A program made the translations under genes and the position numbers. Below are positions 8,382 through 16,068 of a DNA stretch of 38,468 bases, piece by piece. Numbering within the stretch: the first letter of the stretch is position 1; each line of letters starts with the position of its first letter. The notes below the pieces were generated by a model that saw only the letters and a list, made by a program, of their open reading frames with translations, was not told the DNA's origin and ran no database searches. The stretch lies in NCBI GenBank assembly GCA_030066775.1, contig JASJAY010000063.1, positions 1 through 38,468 of the forward strand, written 5' to 3'. The stretch comes from Planctomycetota bacterium. Its GTDB lineage: Bacteria; Planctomycetota; PLA2; JAEUHO01.

Positions 8382-9626
8382 ATGCGCAGAACCCTGCTCA
8401 CGATTGCCCTTTTGATCGCCACCTGCTGCCTGGCGCCTGCTGCCGCGGCCGAGCCCCCGTACAGCGCAGAGGACCTGCGGCCGAACGACGCGCGCTTGGA
8501 GAACGGCTGGACGCTCTCCGATGACGAGCCGGAGGACCTGGAAGCGCGGATCGAAGCGGTCGCAGAGAAGGCGGAGTACGACACCTTCAACCTGGAGATC
8601 GAGGTGTTCCGCATCGAGAAGGCCGAGTCCCCCGCGCTGGATGTCGCCCTGCTCGACGTCGACGAGGATCCGGCAACGATGCGCAAGGCCCTGGATGCGG
8701 AGGCCGCCAAGCAGGGCTGGACCGTCCGCGAGCTCGCCTCGCCCCACCGCCTGCTGCTCGTGACCGGCGGCAGCAAGGCCAAGTCCAAGCGCACCAAGGA
8801 GCACGAGGACGCGTCGGGTGCCATGGTGCTGTACGTCGCACACAAGCTGGGCGACATCGCCGCCGAGCTATCGAAGCCCATGCCCGACTCGGGTGTGGCC
8901 CGGAAGCGACAGCTGCGCAATCTCGAAGCGCTGGGCAAGGCCGTTAGCGCGCTGGGGATCGAGGGGGGGCTCGTACATGCGCTGGCCCTCGTGCCGGCCT
9001 ACGTGCGCTACAACCGGATCAGGCATCCGCTGGAGGAGACCAAGCAGCGGCTCATGGCCTGGTGGGGCAACGAGAAGAACCGTGCGCACTACCAGAAGGA
9101 GTACGACGAGCTGAAGGCCGAGTCGGAGCCGCTGGAGAAGGCCCTCTGGAAGCACGCGCGGCAGGCGATGGCCAAGGACGTCGCCAACGCGCCGCGGGGC
9201 ACGCTGCGCTTCATGGCGTGCGCCAGCGCCGCCCTGGGCTACCTGGAGGAAGAGACGAAGCAGGGCGCCGTGGAGGCCTCCCGGCTCCTGGAGGACGCCG
9301 TCGCCAACATCGCGTCGGCGCCAGGCGCCGGGTGGGCGGTATCGGCCCGTTACAACCTCGCCTGCGCCTACGCCCTGGCTGGCAAGGAGGAGAAGGTGCT
9401 GAGCACCATGAAGTCCGTGTTCGAGGCCGCGGAAGCGGAAAGCCAGGACTACTTCGGTCACTTCTACGTGCAGGCGCTCGATGAGGAGGAGCTGGCCGCG
9501 TTCCGCGCGTCCGAGGGCGGCAAGAAGCTCATGAAGTCGGTGCAGGAGAAGGTGGGCGAGCTGGTCGCGAAGTACCTGAAGCGCATGGCGGAGCTCAAGT
9601 CCCAGGGATTCGATCTAGACGACTGA
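8382..9626 (+). CDS. Secreted protein of unknown function with C-terminal TPR-like segment
   Basis: 414 aa from ATG 8382, with GAGGA about nine bases upstream. The signal peptide is clear (RRTLLTIALLIATCCLAPAAAA, first 23 residues). The middle part is highly charged and helical (Lys/Glu-rich, about residues 110-290). The C-terminal 120 residues resemble a degenerate TPR: RYNLACAYALAGKEEKVLSTM, then LDEEELAAFRASEGGKKL, a pattern seen at the ends of TPR proteins. No catalytic motif is seen. The gene is transcribed divergently from the TPR metallopeptidase, with 162 bp between the two starts, so they may share a regulatory region; any functional link is inference. I do not recognise a named family. 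Confidence 0.75.
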   Translation: MRRTLLTIALLIATCCLAPAAAAEPPYSAEDLRPNDARLENGWTLSDDEPEDLEARIEAVAEKAEYDTFNLEIEVFRIEKAESPALDVALLDVDEDPATMRKALDAEAAKQGWTVRELASPHRLLLVTGGSKAKSKRTKEHEDASGAMVLYVAHKLGDIAAELSKPMPDSGVARKRQLRNLEALGKAVSALGIEGGLVHALALVPAYVRYNRIRHPLEETKQRLMAWWGNEKNRAHYQKEYDELKAESEPLEKALWKHARQAMAKDVANAPRGTLRFMACASAALGYLEEETKQGAVEASRLLEDAVANIASAPGAGWAVSARYNLACAYALAGKEEKVLSTMKSVFEAAEAESQDYFGHFYVQALDEEELAAFRASEGGKKLMKSVQEKVGELVAKYLKRMAELKSQGFDLDD

Positions 9627-9706
9627 CGGCTGCGCGCAGCACGTGCGAGGACTGTTCTCAGTTCGCGAGTCAGTGAGAGCGCGCGAGGATGGGAAGTCGA
9701 TCGTGA

Positions 9707-9729
9707 CGCCAATCGTCCCTGGATTGGCG
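9707..9729 (+). promoter_or_regulatory. Perfect 8-bp inverted repeat upstream of the 9773 gene
   Basis: CGCCAATC (9707-9714) and GATTGGCG (9722-9729) are exact reverse complements separated by seven bases. The repeat sits 44 bp before the TTG start of the next gene and about 80 bp after the previous stop. It has no T-run, so an operator or a 5'-UTR hairpin is as likely as a terminator. Confidence 0.35.
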
Positions 9730-9772
9730 CGAGGGTCCGGCTTCGCGATAGCCTCCAGCCGGAGGGAGCTCC

Positions 9773-11899
9773 TTGCGCGTCGTCCTCATCGCCGTCGGCC
9801 TCCTGGCTGTCGTCCTCCTGGCCGGCGCGCCGCTGTGGCTGCTCCTCTCGGAGGACACCGACGAGCCGTTCGGCGGAGACGAGCCTGCGGCGGACGTTCA
9901 GACCGGTGGCCTGACGGCGATCGGGGACGGCAATCACGTTGAGTCCGACGCACCTACGCCGGCGCGCCCAGCCGAAAACGGACCGGCAACCGTCGTACAT
10001 CGCGGAGAGGTCCGCACCGAGGACGGCAGTCCCATGCGCGACGCGCGCGTCACACTCACGCGCGACGGACAGGTCGTCGAGGGCGTGACCGACGCGGAGG
10101 GCCGGTTCGCGGTGGAGGCCGTCGCCGGCACGCACGACCTGCGCATCACCGCGCCGGACGGTCGCTTGATCCACACGGGAGCCGTCGTGGTGGACGGCGC
10201 ACCCGCCGCACCACACCGGGCACCGCGGGGCACGCCGCTCCGGATGCGCCTCCTCCAAGCAGACGAGCCGGCGATCGGCCTCCGGGTGCGCGTCCTGCGG
10301 AACGACCACGAGGAGCTCGTCCTTACGTCGGGTGCCGACGGGCGGGTCCATGCCGGCAACGTCACCGTCGGCGCGCTCGTGCTCGAGGTCGCCTTGCCGG
10401 GCGGCGGTGTGACCGTCTCGTTCGAGCACGACCACCAGTCGGATCACGAGCGCGTACTCGCGTGGCCCGGCCTCGTTCGCGTTGCGGGCACCGTCGGCAT
10501 CGGGCTCGAGGGGGCCGGCGTCGCTGGCGCACGCGTGACGATCCGTGCGCGACAGCGCGAGGGCCCCGCCGTCACGGCCGACGTCGTGAGCGGCGTGGAC
10601 GGCCGCTTCGAGGTCCATGCGCCCAAGGTGTGGGACGCGTGGCCGATCGTCGAAGCGCGGGCCGAGGGGTTCGCGGATTGGTACGGCGCCTGGCACACGC
10701 CCGCAAAGCCCAAGGAGCGGCGCACCGAGCATGCACGCGCCATCCAACCGATCCGTCGCGCCTTCATGGGGTACGCAAACGACAACACCGCGCGCATCCC
10801 GCTCCGGCGCTTCGAAGGGCCGAGTGTCCGAGGCCGGCTCGTGGCGGCGAACGGCAATCCAGTGGGACGTGTCCCCGTCGAGCTCGTGATCCACAAGCAC
10901 TTCGATCCGGCGGTACGCGTCGACATCACGATGGCCGACGCCGACGGCCACTTCTCGTTCCCGACAGTGCGCCCGCGCACGATGCTCCGCATCCGCGTCG
11001 CCGGCCCACGCTGGCATGGCTCGTCGGAGATCTTTCGCGTGCCCTGGAATCAGGTCGAGACGATCGAGCTGAAGGTCCCGGTCGACGGGGAGCGGGCCTT
11101 CGCCGGCGTCGTCGTCGGTCCGGACGGGGAACCCGTGCCCGGCGCGCTCGTGTGGCTGGCGATGCCTGTCCCAGGGCACCTCAAGCCGCTCAAGCCCGGC
11201 GATCCGAGACGTCGTGAAGTCCTGACGGACGCCGCGGGCCGCTTCGCGATCCACGCCTTCCACACCCGCCGCGCCTGTCCGCTGCGTGCGGCGTGGGGAA
11301 CGCTGCAGGCGACGCCGGTCCGTGTCCGGCCCGGGCCGGACGTCGAGGTACGGCTCGTCCTGAAGCCGGCGCCGTGGATCGAGGGCCGGCTCGTCGAGCG
11401 CGGCACCGGGATCCCCATCCGAGACGCGCTGATCCGGGTGCAGTCGATCCACGGCGACGGCCGCACCGCGGAGGTGCCGGACGGCCAGGTGCCCTTCGTC
11501 CTCCGCACCGATGCGGACGGCTCGTTCAAGTCGCACCCGTTGCTGCCCGGGGTGTGGGAGATGCGCGTGGTGTGGGGTCGGGGGTGGGCGGAGAGCCCAT
11601 GGACGAAGCTCGACCTGTCCGAGGTGACGGGCGCGCACCGGATCGAGCGCGAGGTCGACCCGGGCCGCTTCGTCGGCGGCCGCGTGGTCGACGCCGACGG
11701 CCGGGGGCTCGTCGGGCAGGTCGTCGTCCGGGAGGGCCGCGTCGCCCATCGCACGGCATCCGATGCGACCGGTGCGTTTCGCGTGTCAGGGCTCGGTGAC
11801 GGCCCGTTCCTGGTCCAGGTGAAGGTGCCCGGACGGGGCGCTGCGTGGCAGCAGGACATCGAGCCGGGCACCTCCGATCTCGAGCTCGTCGTGAAGTAG
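9773..11899 (+). CDS. Membrane-anchored carboxypeptidase-regulatory-like domain protein
   Basis: 708 aa from TTG 9773, with GGAGGGAG four to eleven bases upstream. An N-terminal membrane anchor (VVLIAVGLLAVVLLAGAPLWLLL) is followed by a Pro/Ala/Asp linker and repeated prealbumin-like modules. Hallmarks recur at about residues 75, 255, 360, 445, 540 and 650: an opening such as VRGRLVAANGNPVGRVPVEL, then D-A-x-G-x-F (for example TDAEGRFAVEAV, TDAAGRFAIHAF, SDATGAFRVSGL). That pattern defines the CarboxypepD_reg/TonB-plug-like beta-sandwich family, which usually provides surface or periplasmic scaffolding or ligand binding. No peptidase motif is present, so it should not be called a carboxypeptidase. 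It converges on a similar protein encoded at 12028-14154. Confidence 0.85.
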   Translation: MRVVLIAVGLLAVVLLAGAPLWLLLSEDTDEPFGGDEPAADVQTGGLTAIGDGNHVESDAPTPARPAENGPATVVHRGEVRTEDGSPMRDARVTLTRDGQVVEGVTDAEGRFAVEAVAGTHDLRITAPDGRLIHTGAVVVDGAPAAPHRAPRGTPLRMRLLQADEPAIGLRVRVLRNDHEELVLTSGADGRVHAGNVTVGALVLEVALPGGGVTVSFEHDHQSDHERVLAWPGLVRVAGTVGIGLEGAGVAGARVTIRARQREGPAVTADVVSGVDGRFEVHAPKVWDAWPIVEARAEGFADWYGAWHTPAKPKERRTEHARAIQPIRRAFMGYANDNTARIPLRRFEGPSVRGRLVAANGNPVGRVPVELVIHKHFDPAVRVDITMADADGHFSFPTVRPRTMLRIRVAGPRWHGSSEIFRVPWNQVETIELKVPVDGERAFAGVVVGPDGEPVPGALVWLAMPVPGHLKPLKPGDPRRREVLTDAAGRFAIHAFHTRRACPLRAAWGTLQATPVRVRPGPDVEVRLVLKPAPWIEGRLVERGTGIPIRDALIRVQSIHGDGRTAEVPDGQVPFVLRTDADGSFKSHPLLPGVWEMRVVWGRGWAESPWTKLDLSEVTGAHRIEREVDPGRFVGGRVVDADGRGLVGQVVVREGRVAHRTASDATGAFRVSGLGDGPFLVQVKVPGRGAAWQQDIEPGTSDLELVVK

Positions 11900-11931
11900 C
11901 CGCGGTTCTGGCGTGCGAACGATGCGCCGCC

Positions 11932-11948
11932 GTACGCGATCCGCGTAC
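11932..11948. other. Hairpin between convergent genes
   Basis: GTACGCG (11932-11938) and CGCGTAC (11942-11948) form a perfect 7-bp stem around three bases, inside the 128-bp gap between two convergent genes (stops at 11899 and 12028). It may terminate transcription from both sides, but no T-tract is present on either strand. Confidence 0.35.
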
Positions 11949-12027
11949 CCACCGTCGTCGCGCGCCTGCAGCTGTAACGGCAGCGCCGACCTGCCAGTTG
12001 CCGATCTCATCCTGGTGGAGTCTCCGC

Positions 12028-14154
12028 TCAGCGAACTGGAAACTGGATGACGACGTCTTGCCCCTCATCCAACGATACCGAGACCGTTCGTTTCACTTCA
12101 GATGGGCGTTCAAACTCGAGGTCGTAGCGTCCGGGCGGAAGGTCCCCGATCAGGAGGCCCTCCTCGACGTCCATGACGAGGTGCTTGTCGTCAGAAGACG
12201 TAAACCGGTGGACTGAATGATCGTCCGCCCAACTGCGCGCGGTGCGCGTTCGATAGGCAGTCTCGTACGCACCGTCGTAGCGAAGGCTGACGCGCCACGC
12301 CTCTCCCTGATTCGCACGGGGTTCGATCCGGATTGAGCTGGCCCGGAGCATCGTGATCTCGAGCTCGGACGTTTCCGCACTCTTCACGAGGACGCCTCGA
12401 GGGACGCATACGAATCCGGGCATGCGCGCCATGGCGGTGTACTCACCGGGCGGAACTGCAGAGAGTGCGACTGTCGATCCCGCCATCTGGGAAGCTCCCT
12501 GCGGAGGAACACGCCCATCTCCGTCCACCAGATACACGGCTCCGTTCGAACCTTCGATGTCATCAGATCCGCTGTTTCGAAGCGCGATCTCGAGCGTTCC
12601 CCCGCGCCCTAGGACGAGTTCGCCAAGGTCGAGTGTGCGACCCGGCCGGACATCGATTTCGAGCTCCAACGTCGGGCGTCGACCGCTCGTGTGCACCCGC
12701 AGCGTACCCCGGCAGGCCATGACGCGGCGCCCCTCGAACCAACCGGCGCCTCTTCTCCTGAATGAGCCGTCCCGCTGCCATGCAGTGTGAACCCCATCCG
12801 CACCCTCTAAACGTACGCCTGGCAGGTGAGGAGCGAAGGAGAGAAAGTAGTTCAGCACCGGCTCCCTGTTCTCGTCGAGGACGCGGCCGACCACGCGGCC
12901 CGCGTCAGACACGATCAGCCGGCACTCGGCGTCCAGGTGAACACGATAGTCCGGGGCGACGATCTCCTTCCCCTCGAGGTGAACCGCCACGCCGGGTGCC
13001 GATCGCGCACGAGGGAATCCCATCGCCGGCACCGGCGTCTTGAGCCCCTCGATGCGGAATCTCCCGGCCGCGTCGGTGATGGCGTGCGGTCCATCGGGCC
13101 GACCGCCGACACGGACCTTCACACCGGCCACGGGTGTTTCTGCGCCAGCCCGAATGACGACGCCTTCGATCCAATGGGACCGTTTGCGCTGCAGCGTCAC
13201 ACGCTCCTCGCGAGGAGCGTCAGCGCCCGCGATTCGGCGCAGAACGAACGGCTCGAACTCTGGGTGGACGATGACAAGCCTGTAAAACCTGTCAGTCAAC
13301 CCGTCGATCCGCGCTCGGCCCCCAGCACCGGTCTTGGCCTCAACCTTCCTATACGGACGACCACCGTCGTTTGACTGGAAGAAGAGGTAGGCACCGGAGA
13401 CCGGCGCCCCCGACTCCTCTAGAACTAGCAGGAGCAGTGCGTCCTTCGGATGCAGGACGATGTCGAGGCGCACGCGTCGCCTATCGTGCGAGAGCCTGAT
13501 CCTGGGGGCCTCAAGAGGGACTCCCTGCGCCGCGTCCACCTGAACAACCAGTTCTTGGCCGAGGGGAAGCCCGTCTAGCGCGACGCGCCCATGTCGATCC
13601 GTCGTGCCGACGCGCGCCTTGATCCGCACCCCCGCACCCACCACGGCGTCGCCGCCGGCGGAGACGATCCACACGTCCACCTCACCCAACGGTTCCAGCG
13701 CGATCCTCAGCGGAACGTTCTCAAGCGGAGCCGGGCCGAGATCCAAGCTCTCATATCCAGACGCACTTGCCTTCATCCGAGGCACAGGGTCTCCACTGAC
13801 ACGGAACTTCCCAGCCTCGAGCGCTGCAACTGCGTCGCCTGCCCCCCCCTCGACGATCAACGATGAGCCCTCGATCGGTCGCTCTGTGACCGCATCCACG
13901 ATCTGCACGTCCCGTGAAGGCCGAAGCGGGGAGGCCTCAGCCCCCCCGGTTGATTCCTGTGTGGACTGGGGTGATTCGCCGTTTGGAGGCGGTACGGGAA
14001 CGTGCGGCGCAAGTGTCGGGCCGGGTGCTACCTCGACAGCAGTGGCGGTTTGTTCGAGGGGCGCGGGCGCGTCGCGCCGTGTGCTCAAGACGGCAGCGAG
14101 CATTGCCACCATTGCCAGCACCGCAACGATCCATGTCTTCGGTCCGCGACGCAT
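12028..14154 (-). CDS. Membrane-anchored carboxypeptidase-regulatory-like domain protein
   Basis: 708 aa from ATG 14154, with GAGGAG 11 bases upstream. An anchor (TWIVAVLAMVAMLAAVL) is followed by a Pro/Thr/Ser-rich linker to about residue 80, then beta-rich modules with TDRHGRVALDGLPLGQEL, TDAAGRFRIEGLKTPVP, VVGRVLDENREPV and PPGEYTAMARMPGFVC. These are turn patterns of carboxypeptidase-regulatory-like or Ig-like beta-sandwiches. The C-terminal part ends in a further module (LPPGRYDLEFERPSEVKRTV). No enzymatic motif is seen. It has the same length as its convergent neighbour but no close residue identity, so equal length looks coincidental. Base use seems slightly less GC-skewed here than in the flanking housekeeping genes, which hints at an accessory origin; this is an impression, not a measurement. 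Confidence 0.82.
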   Translation of the reverse strand: MRRGPKTWIVAVLAMVAMLAAVLSTRRDAPAPLEQTATAVEVAPGPTLAPHVPVPPPNGESPQSTQESTGGAEASPLRPSRDVQIVDAVTERPIEGSSLIVEGGAGDAVAALEAGKFRVSGDPVPRMKASASGYESLDLGPAPLENVPLRIALEPLGEVDVWIVSAGGDAVVGAGVRIKARVGTTDRHGRVALDGLPLGQELVVQVDAAQGVPLEAPRIRLSHDRRRVRLDIVLHPKDALLLLVLEESGAPVSGAYLFFQSNDGGRPYRKVEAKTGAGGRARIDGLTDRFYRLVIVHPEFEPFVLRRIAGADAPREERVTLQRKRSHWIEGVVIRAGAETPVAGVKVRVGGRPDGPHAITDAAGRFRIEGLKTPVPAMGFPRARSAPGVAVHLEGKEIVAPDYRVHLDAECRLIVSDAGRVVGRVLDENREPVLNYFLSFAPHLPGVRLEGADGVHTAWQRDGSFRRRGAGWFEGRRVMACRGTLRVHTSGRRPTLELEIDVRPGRTLDLGELVLGRGGTLEIALRNSGSDDIEGSNGAVYLVDGDGRVPPQGASQMAGSTVALSAVPPGEYTAMARMPGFVCVPRGVLVKSAETSELEITMLRASSIRIEPRANQGEAWRVSLRYDGAYETAYRTRTARSWADDHSVHRFTSSDDKHLVMDVEEGLLIGDLPPGRYDLEFERPSEVKRTVSVSLDEGQDVVIQFPVR

Positions 14155-14196
14155 GCGGTGGATCGCTCCTCAGTATGTGGACCGTGTCCGGGCTAC

Positions 14197-14673
14197 TTAG
14201 GGAACAGTGAATTGCTCCGTTGCGTCGACATCGTCCCCGTTCGGATCAGTGTAGCTGAAGTTCATGGTCACGGTTGAGCCCGTCGGCGGCTTGTTCTCGA
14301 AGTAGAACTTGTAGACCCACTTCTTGTGGTAGGTCGTGCTCCCTCCCGTCCCCGTTGCCGACCACTGGTCGCCATCAGGATCGGGCGTGGTGTACACGGC
14401 GTATGCCAGCCCATTCGCCCCACTCTCCACGACCTGGCCCATGGACTGACCGGTCCCAGGATGGGTCTCTGCGGGGTTCCCCTGCGAGTTGACCCAGTTC
14501 TGATGGGGCGCCGTGCCACTGATCACAAACTTGAACTCAACAACATACTGGTTTGCCTCCCAGTAGCCCTTCGACGACTTGGAGTGGCCCCACGCGTTCT
14601 CGGCTGCCGATGCGGCGTTCGGAACTCCGAGGGCCAATATAGAAACGGCAACGGCTGCAATCAGGTCTCGCAT
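14197..14673 (-). CDS. Small secreted protein of unknown function
   Basis: 158 aa from ATG 14673, with GGAGGGA seven bases upstream. A typical Sec signal peptide (RDLIAAVAVSILALGVPNAASA) probably ends after ASA, residue 23. The mature part is rich in Thr, Ser, Asn, Gly, Tyr and Trp and has beta-strand periodicity (YVVEFKFVISGTAPHQNW, KKWVYKFYFENKPPTG, TVTMNFSYTDPNGDDV). It contains no Cys and ends shortly after a Fibronectin/PKD-like turn DPNGDD. It lies just upstream of, and in the same direction as, the carboxypeptidase-regulatory-like gene (42-bp gap), so the two may be co-transcribed. No family is recognised. Confidence 0.75.
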   Translation of the reverse strand: MRDLIAAVAVSILALGVPNAASAAENAWGHSKSSKGYWEANQYVVEFKFVISGTAPHQNWVNSQGNPAETHPGTGQSMGQVVESGANGLAYAVYTTPDPDGDQWSATGTGGSTTYHKKWVYKFYFENKPPTGSTVTMNFSYTDPNGDDVDATEQFTVP

Positions 14674-15003
14674 TGGGACTTCCCTCCGCCTGGTCACGTG
14701 CAATCCAGGCAGCGCCGCGGGACCCCGCCATCGGCGCGTGACGGAAGTCACGTGGCACGAAGGACACGGTCCCCGCGAGCGGCTCGCGATCGCGCGACTC
14801 AGGTCTTCTCATGTGTGAATCTGGCGTAGTGCGCCACGCCCGGCGCACGTCGCAAGAGCTTGCCGCGCAGGCGCGTTGCGCACACGCCGAAGCTCGATCA
14901 GTCTGAAACCGGCGTGAAACCTCATCCCTTTGAAGGCGGGGCAGCGTCCCACGTCGCGCATTGGCCGGTAAGATCCAGACGTCGGAGAGGAATAGGAACA
15001 AGA
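14674..15003. promoter_or_regulatory. Divergent intergenic region with two inverted repeats and a repeated GTCACGTG
   Basis: This 330-bp gap separates the small secreted protein (minus) from the response-regulator remnant (plus). It contains a perfect spaced palindrome, CGTGAC-GGAA-GTCACG (14737-14752). A second one, CGCGAGC-G-GCTCGCG, lies at 14774-14788. The octamer GTCACGTG occurs at 14693-14700 and again at 14747-14754, the second copy overlapping the first palindrome. These are plausible operator sites for the flanking genes. No convincing -10/-35 pair or small gene was found. Confidence 0.4.
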
Positions 15004-15707
15004 GTGTCGACGCAGAAACTCGTCTGTGTGGTGTCTCCTGAGAGGCGATTGGACAGTTTGGCATCGACGTGGTTGCAGGGCTGCGGTCGTATGTACATTC
15101 GAGGCTACGAGCACATCAGGCCTGCTGTGGACATGCTGTCCAGACTGAGGTCCGGGCTCTTGTTGGCGCACTCCGACTGCGTCCTCCCTCGCCACCAGCG
15201 GTCGTCGATGTCCCGGCTCAGGAGACTCCCCGGTGAGGGGCGCTGGTCTTGGGGGTTCACGGACGGTCCCGACGCGCCAGCCCAGGTTGCCCTGCTGCAG
15301 GCCGGTTTCGATGATGTCAATTCGCTTTCCGACTTCGGGGGCCCATTGTTTAGGGCGAAGGCCAGCAAGGCCTTGGCGCGGGTCAAACCTCTCTCCCCTG
15401 ACGTTGTCGAGTTCGGTCCCGGCCTCTTGGTCAGGTCGACAGAGTCCTCGTCATCGAAGGACGCACCATTCGACTTGCGCCCTCCGCATTCGCCGTCATA
15501 CATGCACTGCTTCGGCGTCCAACGGCGAGCTTGAGCGCGGCAGCCCTTGCAGTCGCGATTCATGAAGACGGGCATGGCCCCGTGCGGGAATCGGCAATCA
15601 AGGTACGGGTAGCGCGGCTTCGCAAGCAGTTGGGGAAGGCCAAGTGGCTCGTCGCTACGGGCCCAGAGGGATACCGCCTCGGTTTTCCGTCGCGCCTCGA
15701 CGTCTAG
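15004..15707 (+). pseudogene. OmpR-type response regulator with atypical receiver, split by a -1 frameshift
   Basis: The 5' part reads from GTG 15004 (AGGA six bases upstream) and looks like a receiver domain: KLVCVVSPERR as strand 1, SGLLLAHSDCVLP as strand 3 with the D-x-x-L-P acceptor signature, and WSWGFTDG as strand 4 with the conserved Thr. The usual acidic pair and the strand-5 Lys are not evident. This frame continues through VVEFGPGLLV and stops at 15534. From about 15435 the frame one base back encodes a complete OmpR-type winged helix: RVLVIEGRTIRLAPSAFAV, then SAIKVRVARLRKQLG and WLVATGPEGYRLGF, ending at TAG 15705-15707. The second frame has a stop at 15399-15401, so the shift must lie between about 15402 and 15440. 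One missing base would restore a response regulator of about 234 aa. A true mutation, a sequencing error and programmed frameshifting are all possible; no obvious slippery heptamer is seen. Confidence 0.7.
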
Positions 15708-16011
15708 ACGTCTGGGCAGTTCAATCCGGCCGAGCGAACGATGAGGTATGCCTACCGAACGCAGCCGTCGTGCGCAACGAGATCGGACTCTTGACCGCAC
15801 ATTTGAACGTCCACATGCGCGCCTGGGCTGCTCGCACGGCCCAGCGACATCTCGTCTCGGGCTCCTGCCACTCAATACACGCAGAGTAACTCTACCCGTC
15901 GTGCCTCGCGCGCGCTTCCTCTGCCCCCCACGGAACTGACGACCCCCCATCACACCGCGGGTGGCGCGCGCGATCATCCGCGCCCACGGGCGACGTCGGC
16001 TCCAACGAACA
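15708..16011. other. Non-coding stretch between regulator remnant and dnaK
   Basis: About 300 bases in which I see no credible gene; the short ORFs present have no start signals or protein-like character. The composition looks less GC-skewed at first and returns to GC-rich toward dnaK. It could hold the decayed remainder of an accessory segment. The dnaK terminator hairpin follows at 16012. Confidence 0.4.
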
Positions 16012-16042
16012 CGGGCCGCGACGAAGTGCTCGCCGCGGCCCG
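16012..16042 (-). terminator. Hairpin downstream of dnaK, candidate terminator
   Basis: CGGGCCGCG (16012-16020) and CGCGGCCCG (16034-16042) are perfect 9-bp complements around a 13-base loop, 27 bases past the dnaK stop on the minus strand. On that strand it is followed by TTCGTT rather than a clean U-run, so termination may be partial or factor-assisted. Confidence 0.55.
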
Positions 16043-16068
16043 CAGGGTGTCGTTCTGGGTGAGGGGAC

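Noticed and set aside
9773..11899. Calling the regulatory-like proteins carboxypeptidases
   Set aside because: Only the prealbumin-like beta-sandwich pattern is present; no zinc-carboxypeptidase catalytic motif was found in either protein.
9773..14154. The two convergent 708-aa proteins as an inverted duplication
   Set aside because: Lengths match, but residue patterns do not align beyond the general carboxypeptidase-regulatory-like turns, and no DNA inverted repeat is visible between them.
14753..14775. Sigma-54 promoter (TGGCACG at 14753) before the regulator remnant
   Set aside because: The -24-like TGGCAC has no GC at the required -12 spacing.
15105..15977. Minus-strand ORF of 290 aa across the response-regulator remnant
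   Set aside because: It has no recognisable domain and no ribosome-binding site; the plus strand shows receiver and winged-helix patterns.
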